From positions 248,001 to 312,000 of the forward strand of contig CBDCSM010000013.1 in assembly GCA_965221575.1 (NCBI GenBank): a stretch of 64,000 bases of DNA. Direction: 5' to 3'. The stretch is from JAPPHA01 sp965221575 (GTDB lineage: Bacteria > Pseudomonadota > Alphaproteobacteria > Rhodobacterales > Rhodobacteraceae). Position numbers and translations under genes: made by a program. This document shows, in pieces, positions 18,483 through 26,243 of this stretch (position 1 is the stretch's first letter; each line of letters begins with the position of its first letter). The notes under the pieces are model-generated. The model had not been told where the DNA came from. It made no database searches and worked only from the letters and a program-made list of their open reading frames with translations.

Positions 18483-19669
18483 GTATCAAGCGCGTCCAGG
18501 GCGGCGGAAAAGGGCGCGACAGGCATGTTGTAGATGCCGCCGCCCAGGCGGCCCGCCTTCCCCTGGTTGTCAATGATACCCAGGCCCACAACCGGCCCGG
18601 CATTTTGTGCGACAACCGCGCGCGCCGTACTACCCAACCCGACGCCCAGGTCGCGGAAGTTGGGATGCGCTCCGACCGACAGTTTCGAGCTGCGCGCTAA
18701 TGCGTCATCGGGCAGGTATGTCCCAAGGTTCTTTAGCTGTTCGGGAGAAAGCGCGATCGCCATGGCGCCAAGTCCAAAGGCCTCGATTACGGCGCTATCG
18801 CCGATGGCGCCAAGGGCGCGGTCACTCGGCAAATCCACGTCGAATTTTCCGATGGGAGGAAAGGCTACTGTCGTGAACCATTCGCCTGAAAGACCGGAGA
18901 TCTGGATTCCCACCTCGCGCCCGTTGCCACCTGCAGCAGTGACGAAGCTAGATCCTTCGATTCCTTCGGCCAGTTTCATCATGATCTTGGTGGCAGCCAT
19001 CCAGAGATTGAGGAAAAGCGAGGGTGATGAGGCCATGAACTCCAGCACATCGTTGTCGGATATGCCGTTCGCGGTGCGGTCCGTCAGTTCCGCAACCAGT
19101 AACGAGGTCGAGACCGGTGTCCGCCCGTGGCAATCGTCGCCACCTGCCAGGCCCTCCGCCGCCAGCGGAACCAGGGCCAGGCCTTCCGCCAGCCCTTCCT
19201 GCAGCACATCCAGAAATCGCGTGTTGAGCCAGCGAATATGCTCCAGAACCGCCTCTGAGCGAAGCCCCAACCGCATCGACGGTCGCGACCCGCCGTTTAT
19301 CGGCGTGAAAACCCGGTGCCGTCCTTGCCAGGCGTCATAGACGGCGTGCAGCGGCATCGACGCGGAAACGACCGCGGCGAGCGGGACCACCACATCATGG
19401 TCCTGCGCGGGTTCGAGGACGATCTCACCCCTCGTTATCATCGCCCCGGCCTGGTCGAAATCGCGGGCAATCCCCTCGAAAACTGCGGCGACGCAGGCGG
19501 AATTGAAGATCGGCGCGGTGATAAGGTCCGGTGTCGCGAACGCGGGACCCGCATGCAGCAGCACGTTTTCGGCCAGCCCCAGCGCATCCTTTCCGGTGTT
19601 GAACCGGTTCCAGACCGGCTGGGTCACCATTGCCCTGTCGAATGCCAGCCGGTCGGCGGGGTGGACCAT
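18479..19669 (-). CDS. DUF1116 family protein (AllG/YlbE-like)
   Basis: 396 residues from the ATG at 19669, which overlaps the upstream stop (TGATG). Family hallmarks: NRFNTGKDALGLAENVLLH near the start, APIFNSACVAAVFEG, PAQDHDVVVPLAAVVSASM, PINGGSRPSMRLGLRS and LAGGDDCHGRTPVSTSLL. DUF1116 includes YlbE/AllG, one of three proteins reported to form oxamate carbamoyltransferase in E. coli together with FdrA (AllF) and YlbF (AllH). Neither partner is found in this window. It is flanked by an unknown protein pair and a coupled amidase, so a role on an amide, carbamoyl or ureido compound is plausible but unproven. Confidence 0.75.
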   Translation of the reverse strand: MVHPADRLAFDRAMVTQPVWNRFNTGKDALGLAENVLLHAGPAFATPDLITAPIFNSACVAAVFEGIARDFDQAGAMITRGEIVLEPAQDHDVVVPLAAVVSASMPLHAVYDAWQGRHRVFTPINGGSRPSMRLGLRSEAVLEHIRWLNTRFLDVLQEGLAEGLALVPLAAEGLAGGDDCHGRTPVSTSLLVAELTDRTANGISDNDVLEFMASSPSLFLNLWMAATKIMMKLAEGIEGSSFVTAAGGNGREVGIQISGLSGEWFTTVAFPPIGKFDVDLPSDRALGAIGDSAVIEAFGLGAMAIALSPEQLKNLGTYLPDDALARSSKLSVGAHPNFRDLGVGLGSTARAVVAQNAGPVVGLGIIDNQGKAGRLGGGIYNMPVAPFSAALDALDT

Positions 19670-20295
19670 CAAGCGATCTCCGGCGGGATGACCCAGGTTT
19701 CCGAGAAATAAAGGAAGGCGGTCGTCGTCTCGAAACCGGCCTGCACCCTGGTTCCCAACGCGCCGGGCAGGGCGTGCCCGTTGACGATGATCTCCGCGCC
19801 TCGCGCCGGCACCAGCAGGGTGAACATCGTGTGTTCCGCGGTGCCGACCTGATCAGGAGTGAGTTCCAGTGCGCGCGGCGGTTCCAGATCTTCCCAGACC
19901 AGTTCCACCGCCAGATCGCCGCCCACGATCGTCTCGGAATATCGGTGCCCCATCGGATCGCCTGCCGAGCGCACAGTCTGCGCGTGCACCTCTTGAAGAG
20001 TCTCGAACGCGGGGGCATTGGCGAAGACGGCCAGCTTGCCGATGAAATTCTCCTTGAGAAACGCGGTTAGCGCGGCGTTGTCGGACAGTATCACGTTGGG
20101 CGCCCCCGACGTTCCCGCGACCGAGCCCGGCGTACCGTAAAGCAAAAGCACCTGTCCCTGGCCGACCGGCGACCACGCGACGCGAAAGAACAGCGCCATG
20201 GCCGAAAAGTCGCCGTCGGGGTCCTTGAGCAGTATGCCGGGATTCTCGCCCGTCCAATCCACGGTTCCGGGCGTGACTGGTTCGTTGAGAGGCAT
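19669..20295 (-). CDS. Protein of unknown family, paralogue A
   Basis: 208 residues from the ATG at 20295, with a GGAGGAAA site and overlap with the upstream stop (TGATG). I do not recognise the family. It is clearly homologous to the upstream neighbour: both have WTGENPGI/WSGENPGI near residue 15-20, ALFFRV, SPVGQG/SPYGRG, a YSET motif near the middle, ELVWEDL.PP/ELIWRDMGPP, and a C-terminal FLYFSETWV/FLAFSETWV. No signal peptide, membrane segment or metal-binding cluster is seen; it looks like a soluble beta-rich protein. Being sandwiched between a Rieske oxygenase and DUF1116, the pair may form a heteromer acting on the same substrate. Confidence 0.85.
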   Translation of the reverse strand: MPLNEPVTPGTVDWTGENPGILLKDPDGDFSAMALFFRVAWSPVGQGQVLLLYGTPGSVAGTSGAPNVILSDNAALTAFLKENFIGKLAVFANAPAFETLQEVHAQTVRSAGDPMGHRYSETIVGGDLAVELVWEDLEPPRALELTPDQVGTAEHTMFTLLVPARGAEIIVNGHALPGALGTRVQAGFETTTAFLYFSETWVIPPEIA

Positions 20296-20924
20296 CAGGT
20301 TTCCTCCTGCGGTGTGACCCATGTTTCGGAAAAAGCCAGAAAGGCGGTGGACATCTTGCGGCCAAAAAACTGCCGGTCGGCGACCTGGCCGCGCAATTTC
20401 GTGCCGTTGATCCTGACTTCGGCTGCTTTCGCTTCGAGGAACACCGAATACATCTCGTGCGCCTTGGTGGCGGAATTCTCTTTCGTGACCTCCACCGGCA
20501 ACGGCGGCCCCATGTCACGCCAGATCAACTCGAGCGTCACGCCCGAGCCCCTCAGGGTCTCGGAATAGCGGCCTTTCAGATCACCCGGGCGTTTCTCGAC
20601 ACTGTCGCAATCAAGCCATGTCATGGCGCCAAGCCCCACCTTGCCGATGAACGTGGGCATCCTGGTCACCCACCCATCAACGATCCAGCGCATCAGGCGC
20701 TGATTGTCGGTCATGATCAGGTTCGGCACCTCGGGCCAGCCCCCGGCCTCGTCCGGTGCGCCCAACACCAAACCGGCATGCCCGCGTCCATAGGGCGACA
20801 GGACCACGCGAAAAAACAGGGCGAGCACGTCGTATCGCGCGCCGGCGGGGTCATTCTTGAGATAGATACCCGGGTTTTCGCCGGACCACGCGACCCGGCC
20901 GGGATTGATCGATGTCCTTTTCAT
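20295..20924 (-). CDS. Protein of unknown family, paralogue B
   Basis: 209 residues from the ATG at 20924, with AGGAAGG upstream and its start overlapping the end of the Rieske oxygenase gene. A TTG six bases further upstream is a less likely start. It is a diverged tandem copy of the next gene (shared WSGENPGI, ALFFRV, YSET, ELIWRDMGPP and FSETWV blocks in the same order). It differs by an insertion-rich middle with PTFIGKVGLGAMTWLDCDS. No family is recognised. Coupling on both sides says it is made with the oxygenase and with its paralogue, consistent with subunits of one complex or two steps on similar ligands. Confidence 0.85.
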   Translation of the reverse strand: MKRTSINPGRVAWSGENPGIYLKNDPAGARYDVLALFFRVVLSPYGRGHAGLVLGAPDEAGGWPEVPNLIMTDNQRLMRWIVDGWVTRMPTFIGKVGLGAMTWLDCDSVEKRPGDLKGRYSETLRGSGVTLELIWRDMGPPLPVEVTKENSATKAHEMYSVFLEAKAAEVRINGTKLRGQVADRQFFGRKMSTAFLAFSETWVTPQEET

Positions 20925-22288
20925 ACCCAACCTTCCTCGTATTCTTTCAATGCGGTTTCGATGTGAGCGCGGCGGGCCTTGCCGGTCAGGTGATCGCCGG
21001 ATCTGAGGATGTCAGCCACCTCGAAGGACACCTCCTTCATCAGCGCCCCATCGTCGCGGCCCTCCTGCCTGGGAATTCGGAGCACCGTGTCACCGGCATA
21101 GGTCGGAATTATCCCTTCGAAAGTGTCAGTCGGCTGTGGCGGCCGCTCGCCGCCTCGCAGCGCCCGGATCGCGTTGCGTAACATGCGCCGCACCTTCGCC
21201 ACGCCGCGATCGCTGAACGACAGGTTCTCGCGCGCATGAATGTTGATCGGGCCCTGGCTGACCCATGCGTCGTAATCGCCGGGATCACGCTGACGCATCT
21301 CGTAGGGCCTGTCCGGACCCTGGCCATAGAAATCGGTCTTGCCGAAACCTACCTGGTTGCGGTCGGTCAAACCGCGCGGGTCGTCATTGAACGAAACGTC
21401 ACGGAAATGGCGCCAGGCAATAACCATTGTGGAGGTGTCGTCAATCGGCGTGACCCACCTGGTCAGGCCGCCGCGCCCAAAATAGCGCGACTGGTCCGGC
21501 ACAGGGAAATGTCCACCGTTCTGAGTGAACGAAGGCAGCATATGGTCGTGCACCCGCACCCAGATGAATTCGCCATCCCGGCGGACATTTGTGTAAAACT
21601 CGCCCGTTGCGCACTCGTGGAACTCGATCATCGGCATGTGTGCGAATGCCTCGTGAAACTGAACGCGCGCGGCGCGCGTGTGCAGGTAGACCACGTGAAA
21701 CGGGTCCCAGGCGTTTTCCATCACCTGGAGCCAGTTGCAGGGCGACTTGATGAGATAGGGCACAAGTTCGTCCCCTTCGTCATCAAATGTATCCATGACC
21801 GGGAACGGGGGTTGTTCGGCGTGCGGGCCCATGTAGGCGAATGCCAACCCCTTGTACTCAATCACCGGGTATGCCCCCAGGCGCGCCTTCTTCCTGACCT
21901 GGCTCGCGGGGGGTTCGCAGGGAGTTTCCAGGACGGTGCCGTCCAGCCCGTATTTCCAGCCATGGTAGGAACAGCGGATGCCGCCTTCTTCGATGATGCC
22001 GAATTCCAGGCTCATGTTCCGATGACAGCAGTGCAGATGGGTCAAGCCCAGTTTGCCTTCCTTCTTCTCGCGGAACAGCACGAGATCTTCGCCGAGAATG
22101 CGGATGCGATAAGGCAGGTCGCCGACCTGGTCCGTCATCGCAACCGGCATCCAGTACCGCCGCAGGTATTCTCCACAGGGTGTGCCGGGGCCGACCTCCG
22201 TCAGTTCGGGGTCGTGTTCCCGTGACCAGACGGCCCGCAGGTCGTGGCCGCGGAACTTTCCTTTGGGAGGCTGGAGGTTGTCAGCCAT
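20921..22288 (-). CDS. Rieske [2Fe-2S] aromatic ring-hydroxylating-type oxygenase, alpha subunit
   Basis: 455 residues. The Rieske motif is present as LHCCHRN (C-x-H, about residue 87) and CSYHGWKYG (C-x2-H, about 106). The mononuclear iron site appears in ENAWDPFHVVYLH (D-x2-H-x4-H, about 191-203). The phthalate-dioxygenase-like layout (long C-terminal part, no beta subunit next door) suggests hydroxylation or oxidative O/N-dealkylation of an aromatic or heteroaromatic acid, or of an alkyl-ammonium compound. No reductase or ferredoxin gene is adjacent, so electrons must come from an enzyme encoded elsewhere. It is second in the operon, 45 bases after the aldehyde dehydrogenase, and overlaps the next gene. 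Confidence 0.9.
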   Translation of the reverse strand: MADNLQPPKGKFRGHDLRAVWSREHDPELTEVGPGTPCGEYLRRYWMPVAMTDQVGDLPYRIRILGEDLVLFREKKEGKLGLTHLHCCHRNMSLEFGIIEEGGIRCSYHGWKYGLDGTVLETPCEPPASQVRKKARLGAYPVIEYKGLAFAYMGPHAEQPPFPVMDTFDDEGDELVPYLIKSPCNWLQVMENAWDPFHVVYLHTRAARVQFHEAFAHMPMIEFHECATGEFYTNVRRDGEFIWVRVHDHMLPSFTQNGGHFPVPDQSRYFGRGGLTRWVTPIDDTSTMVIAWRHFRDVSFNDDPRGLTDRNQVGFGKTDFYGQGPDRPYEMRQRDPGDYDAWVSQGPINIHARENLSFSDRGVAKVRRMLRNAIRALRGGERPPQPTDTFEGIIPTYAGDTVLRIPRQEGRDDGALMKEVSFEVADILRSGDHLTGKARRAHIETALKEYEEGWV

Positions 22289-22333
22289 TGGTTCTGGAAT
22301 CCTTCTGCATGTGTTCTGACTAAACCCGGGTGG

Positions 22334-23788
22334 TCAGGGAAACGGGTCAGGCATCGCCTGCAGCCCGGTCCAGACCGACTTGCCCTGGAGGAACTCCCGA
22401 ACGGCGTGGGGGCCCAGTTCCCGTCCATAGCCTGACAGCTTGACCCCACCGACCGGGCTGCCCGGATCGACGCTGCGATAGTGATTCAGATAGACAGTGC
22501 CGGCTTCGATCTGATCAGCGATGCGGGTTGCGCGGTCCGGGTCGGCAGTCCACACGCCTGCCGCGAGACCGTAGGCGCTGTCATTGGCCTGTGCAATGGC
22601 GTCTTCCTCGCTCTCGAATGACGAAATGGCCAGAACCGGTCCGAATACTTCTTCGCGCCAGATCGCCATGTCTCGCGTGACCCGGTCGAATACAGTGGGG
22701 CCGACAAAGAAACCGGTCCTTCCCTTTGCGCTCTCCGTCCCGTCGAGAAGGCAGCGCGCGCCGTCGGCCTTGGCTTGCGCGATCATCGCGCGCACCTTTT
22801 CCAGGTGAGGCGCGTTTGCAAGCGGCCCGACCTGGGTGGCCGGGTCCTTCGGATCGCCCATTCTCAGGCGGTGGGCACGATCGAGAATCCGTTCGGTCAG
22901 CGCTTCCTTGAGCGACGCCTCAACGATAAGGCGCGAACCGGCCACGCAGGTCTGCCCGTTGGACAGGAATATTCCCGACAGGATGCCGATGACCGCATTG
23001 TCCAGATCGCAATCGGCAAACACCAACTGAGGTGACTTGCCGCCCAGTTCCAGCGTGGTTGGTACGACGCGTTTTGCGGCTGCCTCGGCGACCTTGGCTC
23101 CACCTGAATCGGATCCCGTAAAAGTCACCTTGCGCGCCAGGGGATGGCGCACCAATGCGTTACCGACCTCGTGCCCATATCCCGTCACCACGTTCAACAG
23201 GCCGGATGGAAGACCCGCGGCATGTGCCAGACCGGCGAACTGCAGCGTTGATGCCGAGGCCATCTCCGAGGGTTTGACGACAACCGAATTGCCCGCTGCC
23301 AGTGCCGGAGCAAGTTTCCAGGCGAGAATCATCAACGGCGAATTCCAGGGAGTGATCGCCACCACTACTCCATATGGCAGGAAACGTGTCGCGCATTCGA
23401 CCCCGGGTACCGAGACGTCCTGTTGTTCCGGCGCCAGTCGGCGCGCCTGCTCGGCAGAATACCGATACCAGCCGTGCAACCCCGCGAACTGCCCGCGTAT
23501 TTCCGCAATGCGCTTTCCATTGTCTCGTATTTCGGGCTCGACAAGCTCTTCCCAACCCGCCTCGATCGCGTCAGCGAGTTGATCCAGCGTGTCTGCACGG
23601 GCGCACGCCGACAAACGCGACCACCGGCCGAAAGCCGCGTGCGCCGAGCGCATGGCACGGTCCGCATCGTCCTCGCCACACCTGGCGATTTTACACCATG
23701 CTTCCCCGGTTGAGGGGTCGACACTCTCGATAACCGGCCCGTTCCAGGGCACGAATTTTCCTTCGACGAATGGCGCAAACGCTTTCAC
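22334..23788 (-). CDS. Aldehyde dehydrogenase family protein
   Basis: About 484 residues from the GTG at 23788, chosen for a GGAG eight bases upstream; a GTG at 23812 would add eight residues but has no ribosome-binding site. The catalytic glutamate lies in TLELGGKSPQLVF (about 255) and the catalytic cysteine in GQTCVAGSRL (about 290). The NAD-binding TPWNSPLM and TGSDSGG segments are present. It oxidises an aldehyde to an acid in the cytoplasm. It heads the minus-strand operon behind a good promoter and may serve products of the oxygenase, or of the divergent aminotransferase-decarboxylase set. Confidence 0.93.
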   Translation of the reverse strand: MKAFAPFVEGKFVPWNGPVIESVDPSTGEAWCKIARCGEDDADRAMRSAHAAFGRWSRLSACARADTLDQLADAIEAGWEELVEPEIRDNGKRIAEIRGQFAGLHGWYRYSAEQARRLAPEQQDVSVPGVECATRFLPYGVVVAITPWNSPLMILAWKLAPALAAGNSVVVKPSEMASASTLQFAGLAHAAGLPSGLLNVVTGYGHEVGNALVRHPLARKVTFTGSDSGGAKVAEAAAKRVVPTTLELGGKSPQLVFADCDLDNAVIGILSGIFLSNGQTCVAGSRLIVEASLKEALTERILDRAHRLRMGDPKDPATQVGPLANAPHLEKVRAMIAQAKADGARCLLDGTESAKGRTGFFVGPTVFDRVTRDMAIWREEVFGPVLAISSFESEEDAIAQANDSAYGLAAGVWTADPDRATRIADQIEAGTVYLNHYRSVDPGSPVGGVKLSGYGRELGPHAVREFLQGKSVWTGLQAMPDPFP

Positions 23789-23961
23789 CGGCCGAACTCC
23801 ACCAGGGGCCACGCGGCGGAGTTGAGTGTTGTTTTATGCGAAAATCGACTGGCGAACCCGGAGGCGACAGAACCGACAACATTCGATCGCCGGCCAGTCT
23901 TGTCTGCGATAATCATGCAGGCCCTCTCGGATAAGGTGTCGGGCATCCCTTGTTGTCCGAC

Positions 23962-23990
23962 ATATAATTTTTTTGAAATTCGCTTGTCAA
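23962..23990 (-). promoter_or_regulatory. Promoter of the aldehyde dehydrogenase operon
   Basis: Minus strand: TTGACA (23990-23985), 17 bases, then TTATAT (23967-23962). A perfect -35 with optimal spacing. The -35 lies inside an inverted repeat, so the promoter is probably repressor- or activator-controlled. The expected transcript start is near 23955, leaving about 165 bases of leader. Confidence 0.65.
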
Positions 23991-24002
23991 TAATTTGACA
24001 AG
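23983..24002. promoter_or_regulatory. Perfect inverted-repeat operator (CTTGTCAA-N4-TTGACAAG)
   Basis: An 8-bp arm repeated perfectly in inverse orientation around TAAT. It overlaps the -35 of the minus-strand promoter and ends 2 bases before the first possible start of the plus-strand aminotransferase. A related half-sized palindrome, TTGTCCGACAT, lies at 23953-23963 over the -10 and start point. The TTGTC/GACAA arms resemble GntR-type sites, but the nearest regulator gene is the LysR at 26557. Confidence 0.65.
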
Positions 24003-24004
24003 AT

Positions 24005-25132
24005 GTGATGTATGAAAAAATACAGACATGGGCTCGGTTGGGGATGCTTCACGCAAAGGCAGGGATCGCGAAGATACGACCGCACATGCAGGGCGGTCAC
24101 GACGAAAGCCTGCCTCCGATCACGGTGGCGCTGAATTCGAACGAAAACGCCTATGGTCCCAGCGCGAATGCCGTCGCGGCAGCGCGTGCGGCGGCCAGCA
24201 GCCTCGAGCGCTATCTCGAGAATCCCGGACGGATCCTGGCCTTTGTACTGGCGGACCGGTTCGATCTGGACGCCCGGAGAATTGCGATCGGGCCTGGCTC
24301 CGACGGCCTGCTGGCACAACTTGCACGAGCCTACCTGGGGCCCGGAACCCAACTTGTTCGCAGTGCCAACGGCTACCTCAAGGTTCCGAATTACGCATAC
24401 GCCAACGACGCCGAAGCGGTCTCGGTCGAAGACGACCGCTTCAGGCCCTCGGTCGACAACATGATCCGGGCGTTGAATGAACGGACGCGTATCGTCTACC
24501 TTGCGAATCCAGAAAACCCGGCGGGCACATACATCGGCGGGAAAGACGTTCGCCGCCTTCACGCAGCCCTGCCTGAAAACGTGCTGCTGGTGATCGACAG
24601 CGCCTACGAGGAATACTGCGACGCCTCAGACTACGAGTCCGCGACAGGGCTGGTGGAAGAAGCGGACAACGTCGTCATGTGCCGGACTTTCTCGAAGATC
24701 TTTGGTTTGGCCGGTGCGCGCGTCGGCTGGCTCTACGGCCCCGAGCAGGTCGTTGACACCGTCCAACGCATCGGCCTGACGTTTCCGGTTGCCTCACCAT
24801 CGCTTGCAGCCGCTGTCGCGGCGCTGGACGACACGGCTCACACCGAATTCGTCGCCCGGGCGAATGCGCGGGAACGGCGATGGATGACGGTCGAGATGGA
24901 GGCTTTGGGTCTTTCGGTGGTTCCAAGCCAAGCGAACTTCATACTTGTACATTTCGGTGGTGAAGAGAAATCGGCCGAAGCGGCGACCTCGGCACTGCGG
25001 CACCAGGGCATCGCGCTCCGTCGGTTTGCCTCGCCCGCATACAGTGAACATGTCCGGATAACGCTTGGGCATCATCATGACCTGGAGGCGGCCCGGGATG
25101 CGCTTGCCAACTTTCTCAACGGAGAAGTCTGA
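24005..25132 (+). CDS. Pyridoxal-phosphate aminotransferase, class I/II (HisC-like)
   Basis: Up to 375 residues from the GTG at 24005 (ATG at 24008); a later ATG at 24044 also fits, since homology starts at IAKIRPHMQGG. The HisC-type N-terminal NSNENAYGPS is at about residues 42-51, with AIGPGSDGLL for phosphate binding, YLANPENPAGTYI, and the PLP lysine in CRTFSKIFGLAGARVGW (about 230). It transfers an amino group between an amino acid and a 2-oxo acid. Its stop overlaps the ATG of the decarboxylase alpha gene, so its 2-oxo product is probably the decarboxylase's substrate. A true histidinol-phosphate role is unlikely outside a his operon. Confidence 0.88.
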   Translation: MMYEKIQTWARLGMLHAKAGIAKIRPHMQGGHDESLPPITVALNSNENAYGPSANAVAAARAAASSLERYLENPGRILAFVLADRFDLDARRIAIGPGSDGLLAQLARAYLGPGTQLVRSANGYLKVPNYAYANDAEAVSVEDDRFRPSVDNMIRALNERTRIVYLANPENPAGTYIGGKDVRRLHAALPENVLLVIDSAYEEYCDASDYESATGLVEEADNVVMCRTFSKIFGLAGARVGWLYGPEQVVDTVQRIGLTFPVASPSLAAAVAALDDTAHTEFVARANARERRWMTVEMEALGLSVVPSQANFILVHFGGEEKSAEAATSALRHQGIALRRFASPAYSEHVRITLGHHHDLEAARDALANFLNGEV

Positions 25133-25674
25133 TGCTGGCCGGCTCAACCCCCGATATGCCCGGCGTTTCTCATCCGTCGGGCGCGAAGATCATTACCCAA
25201 ATAAAAAAGGCCGGCGTGCGGGAAATCGTGGCGTTGCCTGATCTTGTGACAAGCGACGGGTTGCTTTGGCCGATCTCCGGGGACCCCGAACTTCGGCTGA
25301 CGCGCGTGTGCAAAGAAGATGAGGGCGTCAGCATTTGCGGCGCCATGTCCTACAACGGTACCCGCGCCTTGCTCTTGATGCAGCAGACCGGATTGATGGA
25401 TTCGCTGAATGCGATCCGGGCGATCGGTGTCGACTACGAGTTGCCCGTCGTCATGATGGTCGGCCTGCAGGGGAAGGAACCGCATCTGTTTCCAGAAGCG
25501 TCGTCAGCCTATGGCGTGCGCATCGTTCGTCCGGTGCTGGACGCGATGGATTTATCGCACTCACTGATCGAAAACCCCGGCGACGAAGCCCACATCGCGC
25601 AGGCCATCGACGCAACCTATGCGGCGTCGCGGCCGCATGTGTTCCTGGTTGGCCGCTCACCGGAGCCACCATGA
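25132..25674 (+). CDS. ThDP-dependent decarboxylase, N-terminal (alpha) subunit, sulfopyruvate/phosphonopyruvate type
   Basis: 180 residues, the size of the separate ComD-like pyrimidine-binding subunit. The ThDP-activating glutamate is in VCKEDEGVSICGAMSYNG (about residues 62-79). The LMQQTGLMDSLNAIRAI segment matches the sulfopyruvate/phosphonopyruvate decarboxylase subfamily. It overlaps the beta subunit gene (ATGA) and the aminotransferase before it. The pair removes CO2 from a 3-substituted pyruvate to give an aldehyde. Candidate substrates are sulfopyruvate (from cysteate) or phosphonopyruvate. No phosphonate or sulfonate transporter is in the window to decide. Confidence 0.85.
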   Translation: MLAGSTPDMPGVSHPSGAKIITQIKKAGVREIVALPDLVTSDGLLWPISGDPELRLTRVCKEDEGVSICGAMSYNGTRALLLMQQTGLMDSLNAIRAIGVDYELPVVMMVGLQGKEPHLFPEASSAYGVRIVRPVLDAMDLSHSLIENPGDEAHIAQAIDATYAASRPHVFLVGRSPEPP

Positions 25675-26243
25675 CTCTCCGCCGTGACGATGCCCTGCGG
25701 GCCCTGATCCCGCATGTCAAAGACGAGGATATCGTCGTCGCCGTCTATCAAAGCTGTTTTGACTGGCATGCCCTGTGCCCTCGCCCGCTGAACTATGTCG
25801 CCGTCGGGGCAATGGGACAGGCTTCGTCCCACGGGCTCGGGCTCGCCCTGGCCAATCCCGATCGTAAAGTCATCGTTCTGGATGGCGATGGCAGCCTTCT
25901 CATGAACCTCGGCTCGCTGGTGACGATAGCCAACGCCGCGGTGACAAACTTCTACCACTTTCTGTCTGTGAACCGAACCTACGAGGTGAATGGAGCACAT
26001 CCGGTACCCGGGGCCGACAAGGTCAGCTTCGAAGACATGGCGCGTGCGGCAGGATACGCCGGTGCGCAGAGTTTTGATGATCTGGACAGTCTTGCATCCG
26101 CCTTGCCCGAGGTGCTGAGCACCCCTGGTCCGCAGATGTCCGTGCTGAAGATCGTCCCTGGCGACGCCTACCCGCGCGACTATGACTACATTCACAGTGC
26201 CCAGGCACGGCAAAGCTTCAGAAAGGCACTCAACAGACGCTGA
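25671..26243 (+). CDS. ThDP-dependent decarboxylase, C-terminal (beta) subunit
   Basis: 190 residues from the ATG at 25671, overlapping the alpha-subunit stop; a longer frame upstream is not the gene. The ThDP/magnesium motif is LDGDGSLLMNLGSLVTIANA (about residues 71-90), and VGAMGQASSHGLGLALANP precedes it, as in ComE-like and phosphonopyruvate decarboxylase C-terminal halves. The usual motif ends with two asparagines; here the region continues VTNFYHFLSVNRTYEVNG, with the second N replaced within an otherwise standard loop. It forms the active site with the alpha subunit. Confidence 0.87.
   Translation: MTLRRDDALRALIPHVKDEDIVVAVYQSCFDWHALCPRPLNYVAVGAMGQASSHGLGLALANPDRKVIVLDGDGSLLMNLGSLVTIANAAVTNFYHFLSVNRTYEVNGAHPVPGADKVSFEDMARAAGYAGAQSFDDLDSLASALPEVLSTPGPQMSVLKIVPGDAYPRDYDYIHSAQARQSFRKALNRR

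Noticed and set aside
24005..25132. hisC (histidinol-phosphate aminotransferase) as the gene name
   Set aside because: The fold matches, but the gene is coupled to a decarboxylase and no his gene is nearby, so the specific name is not supported.
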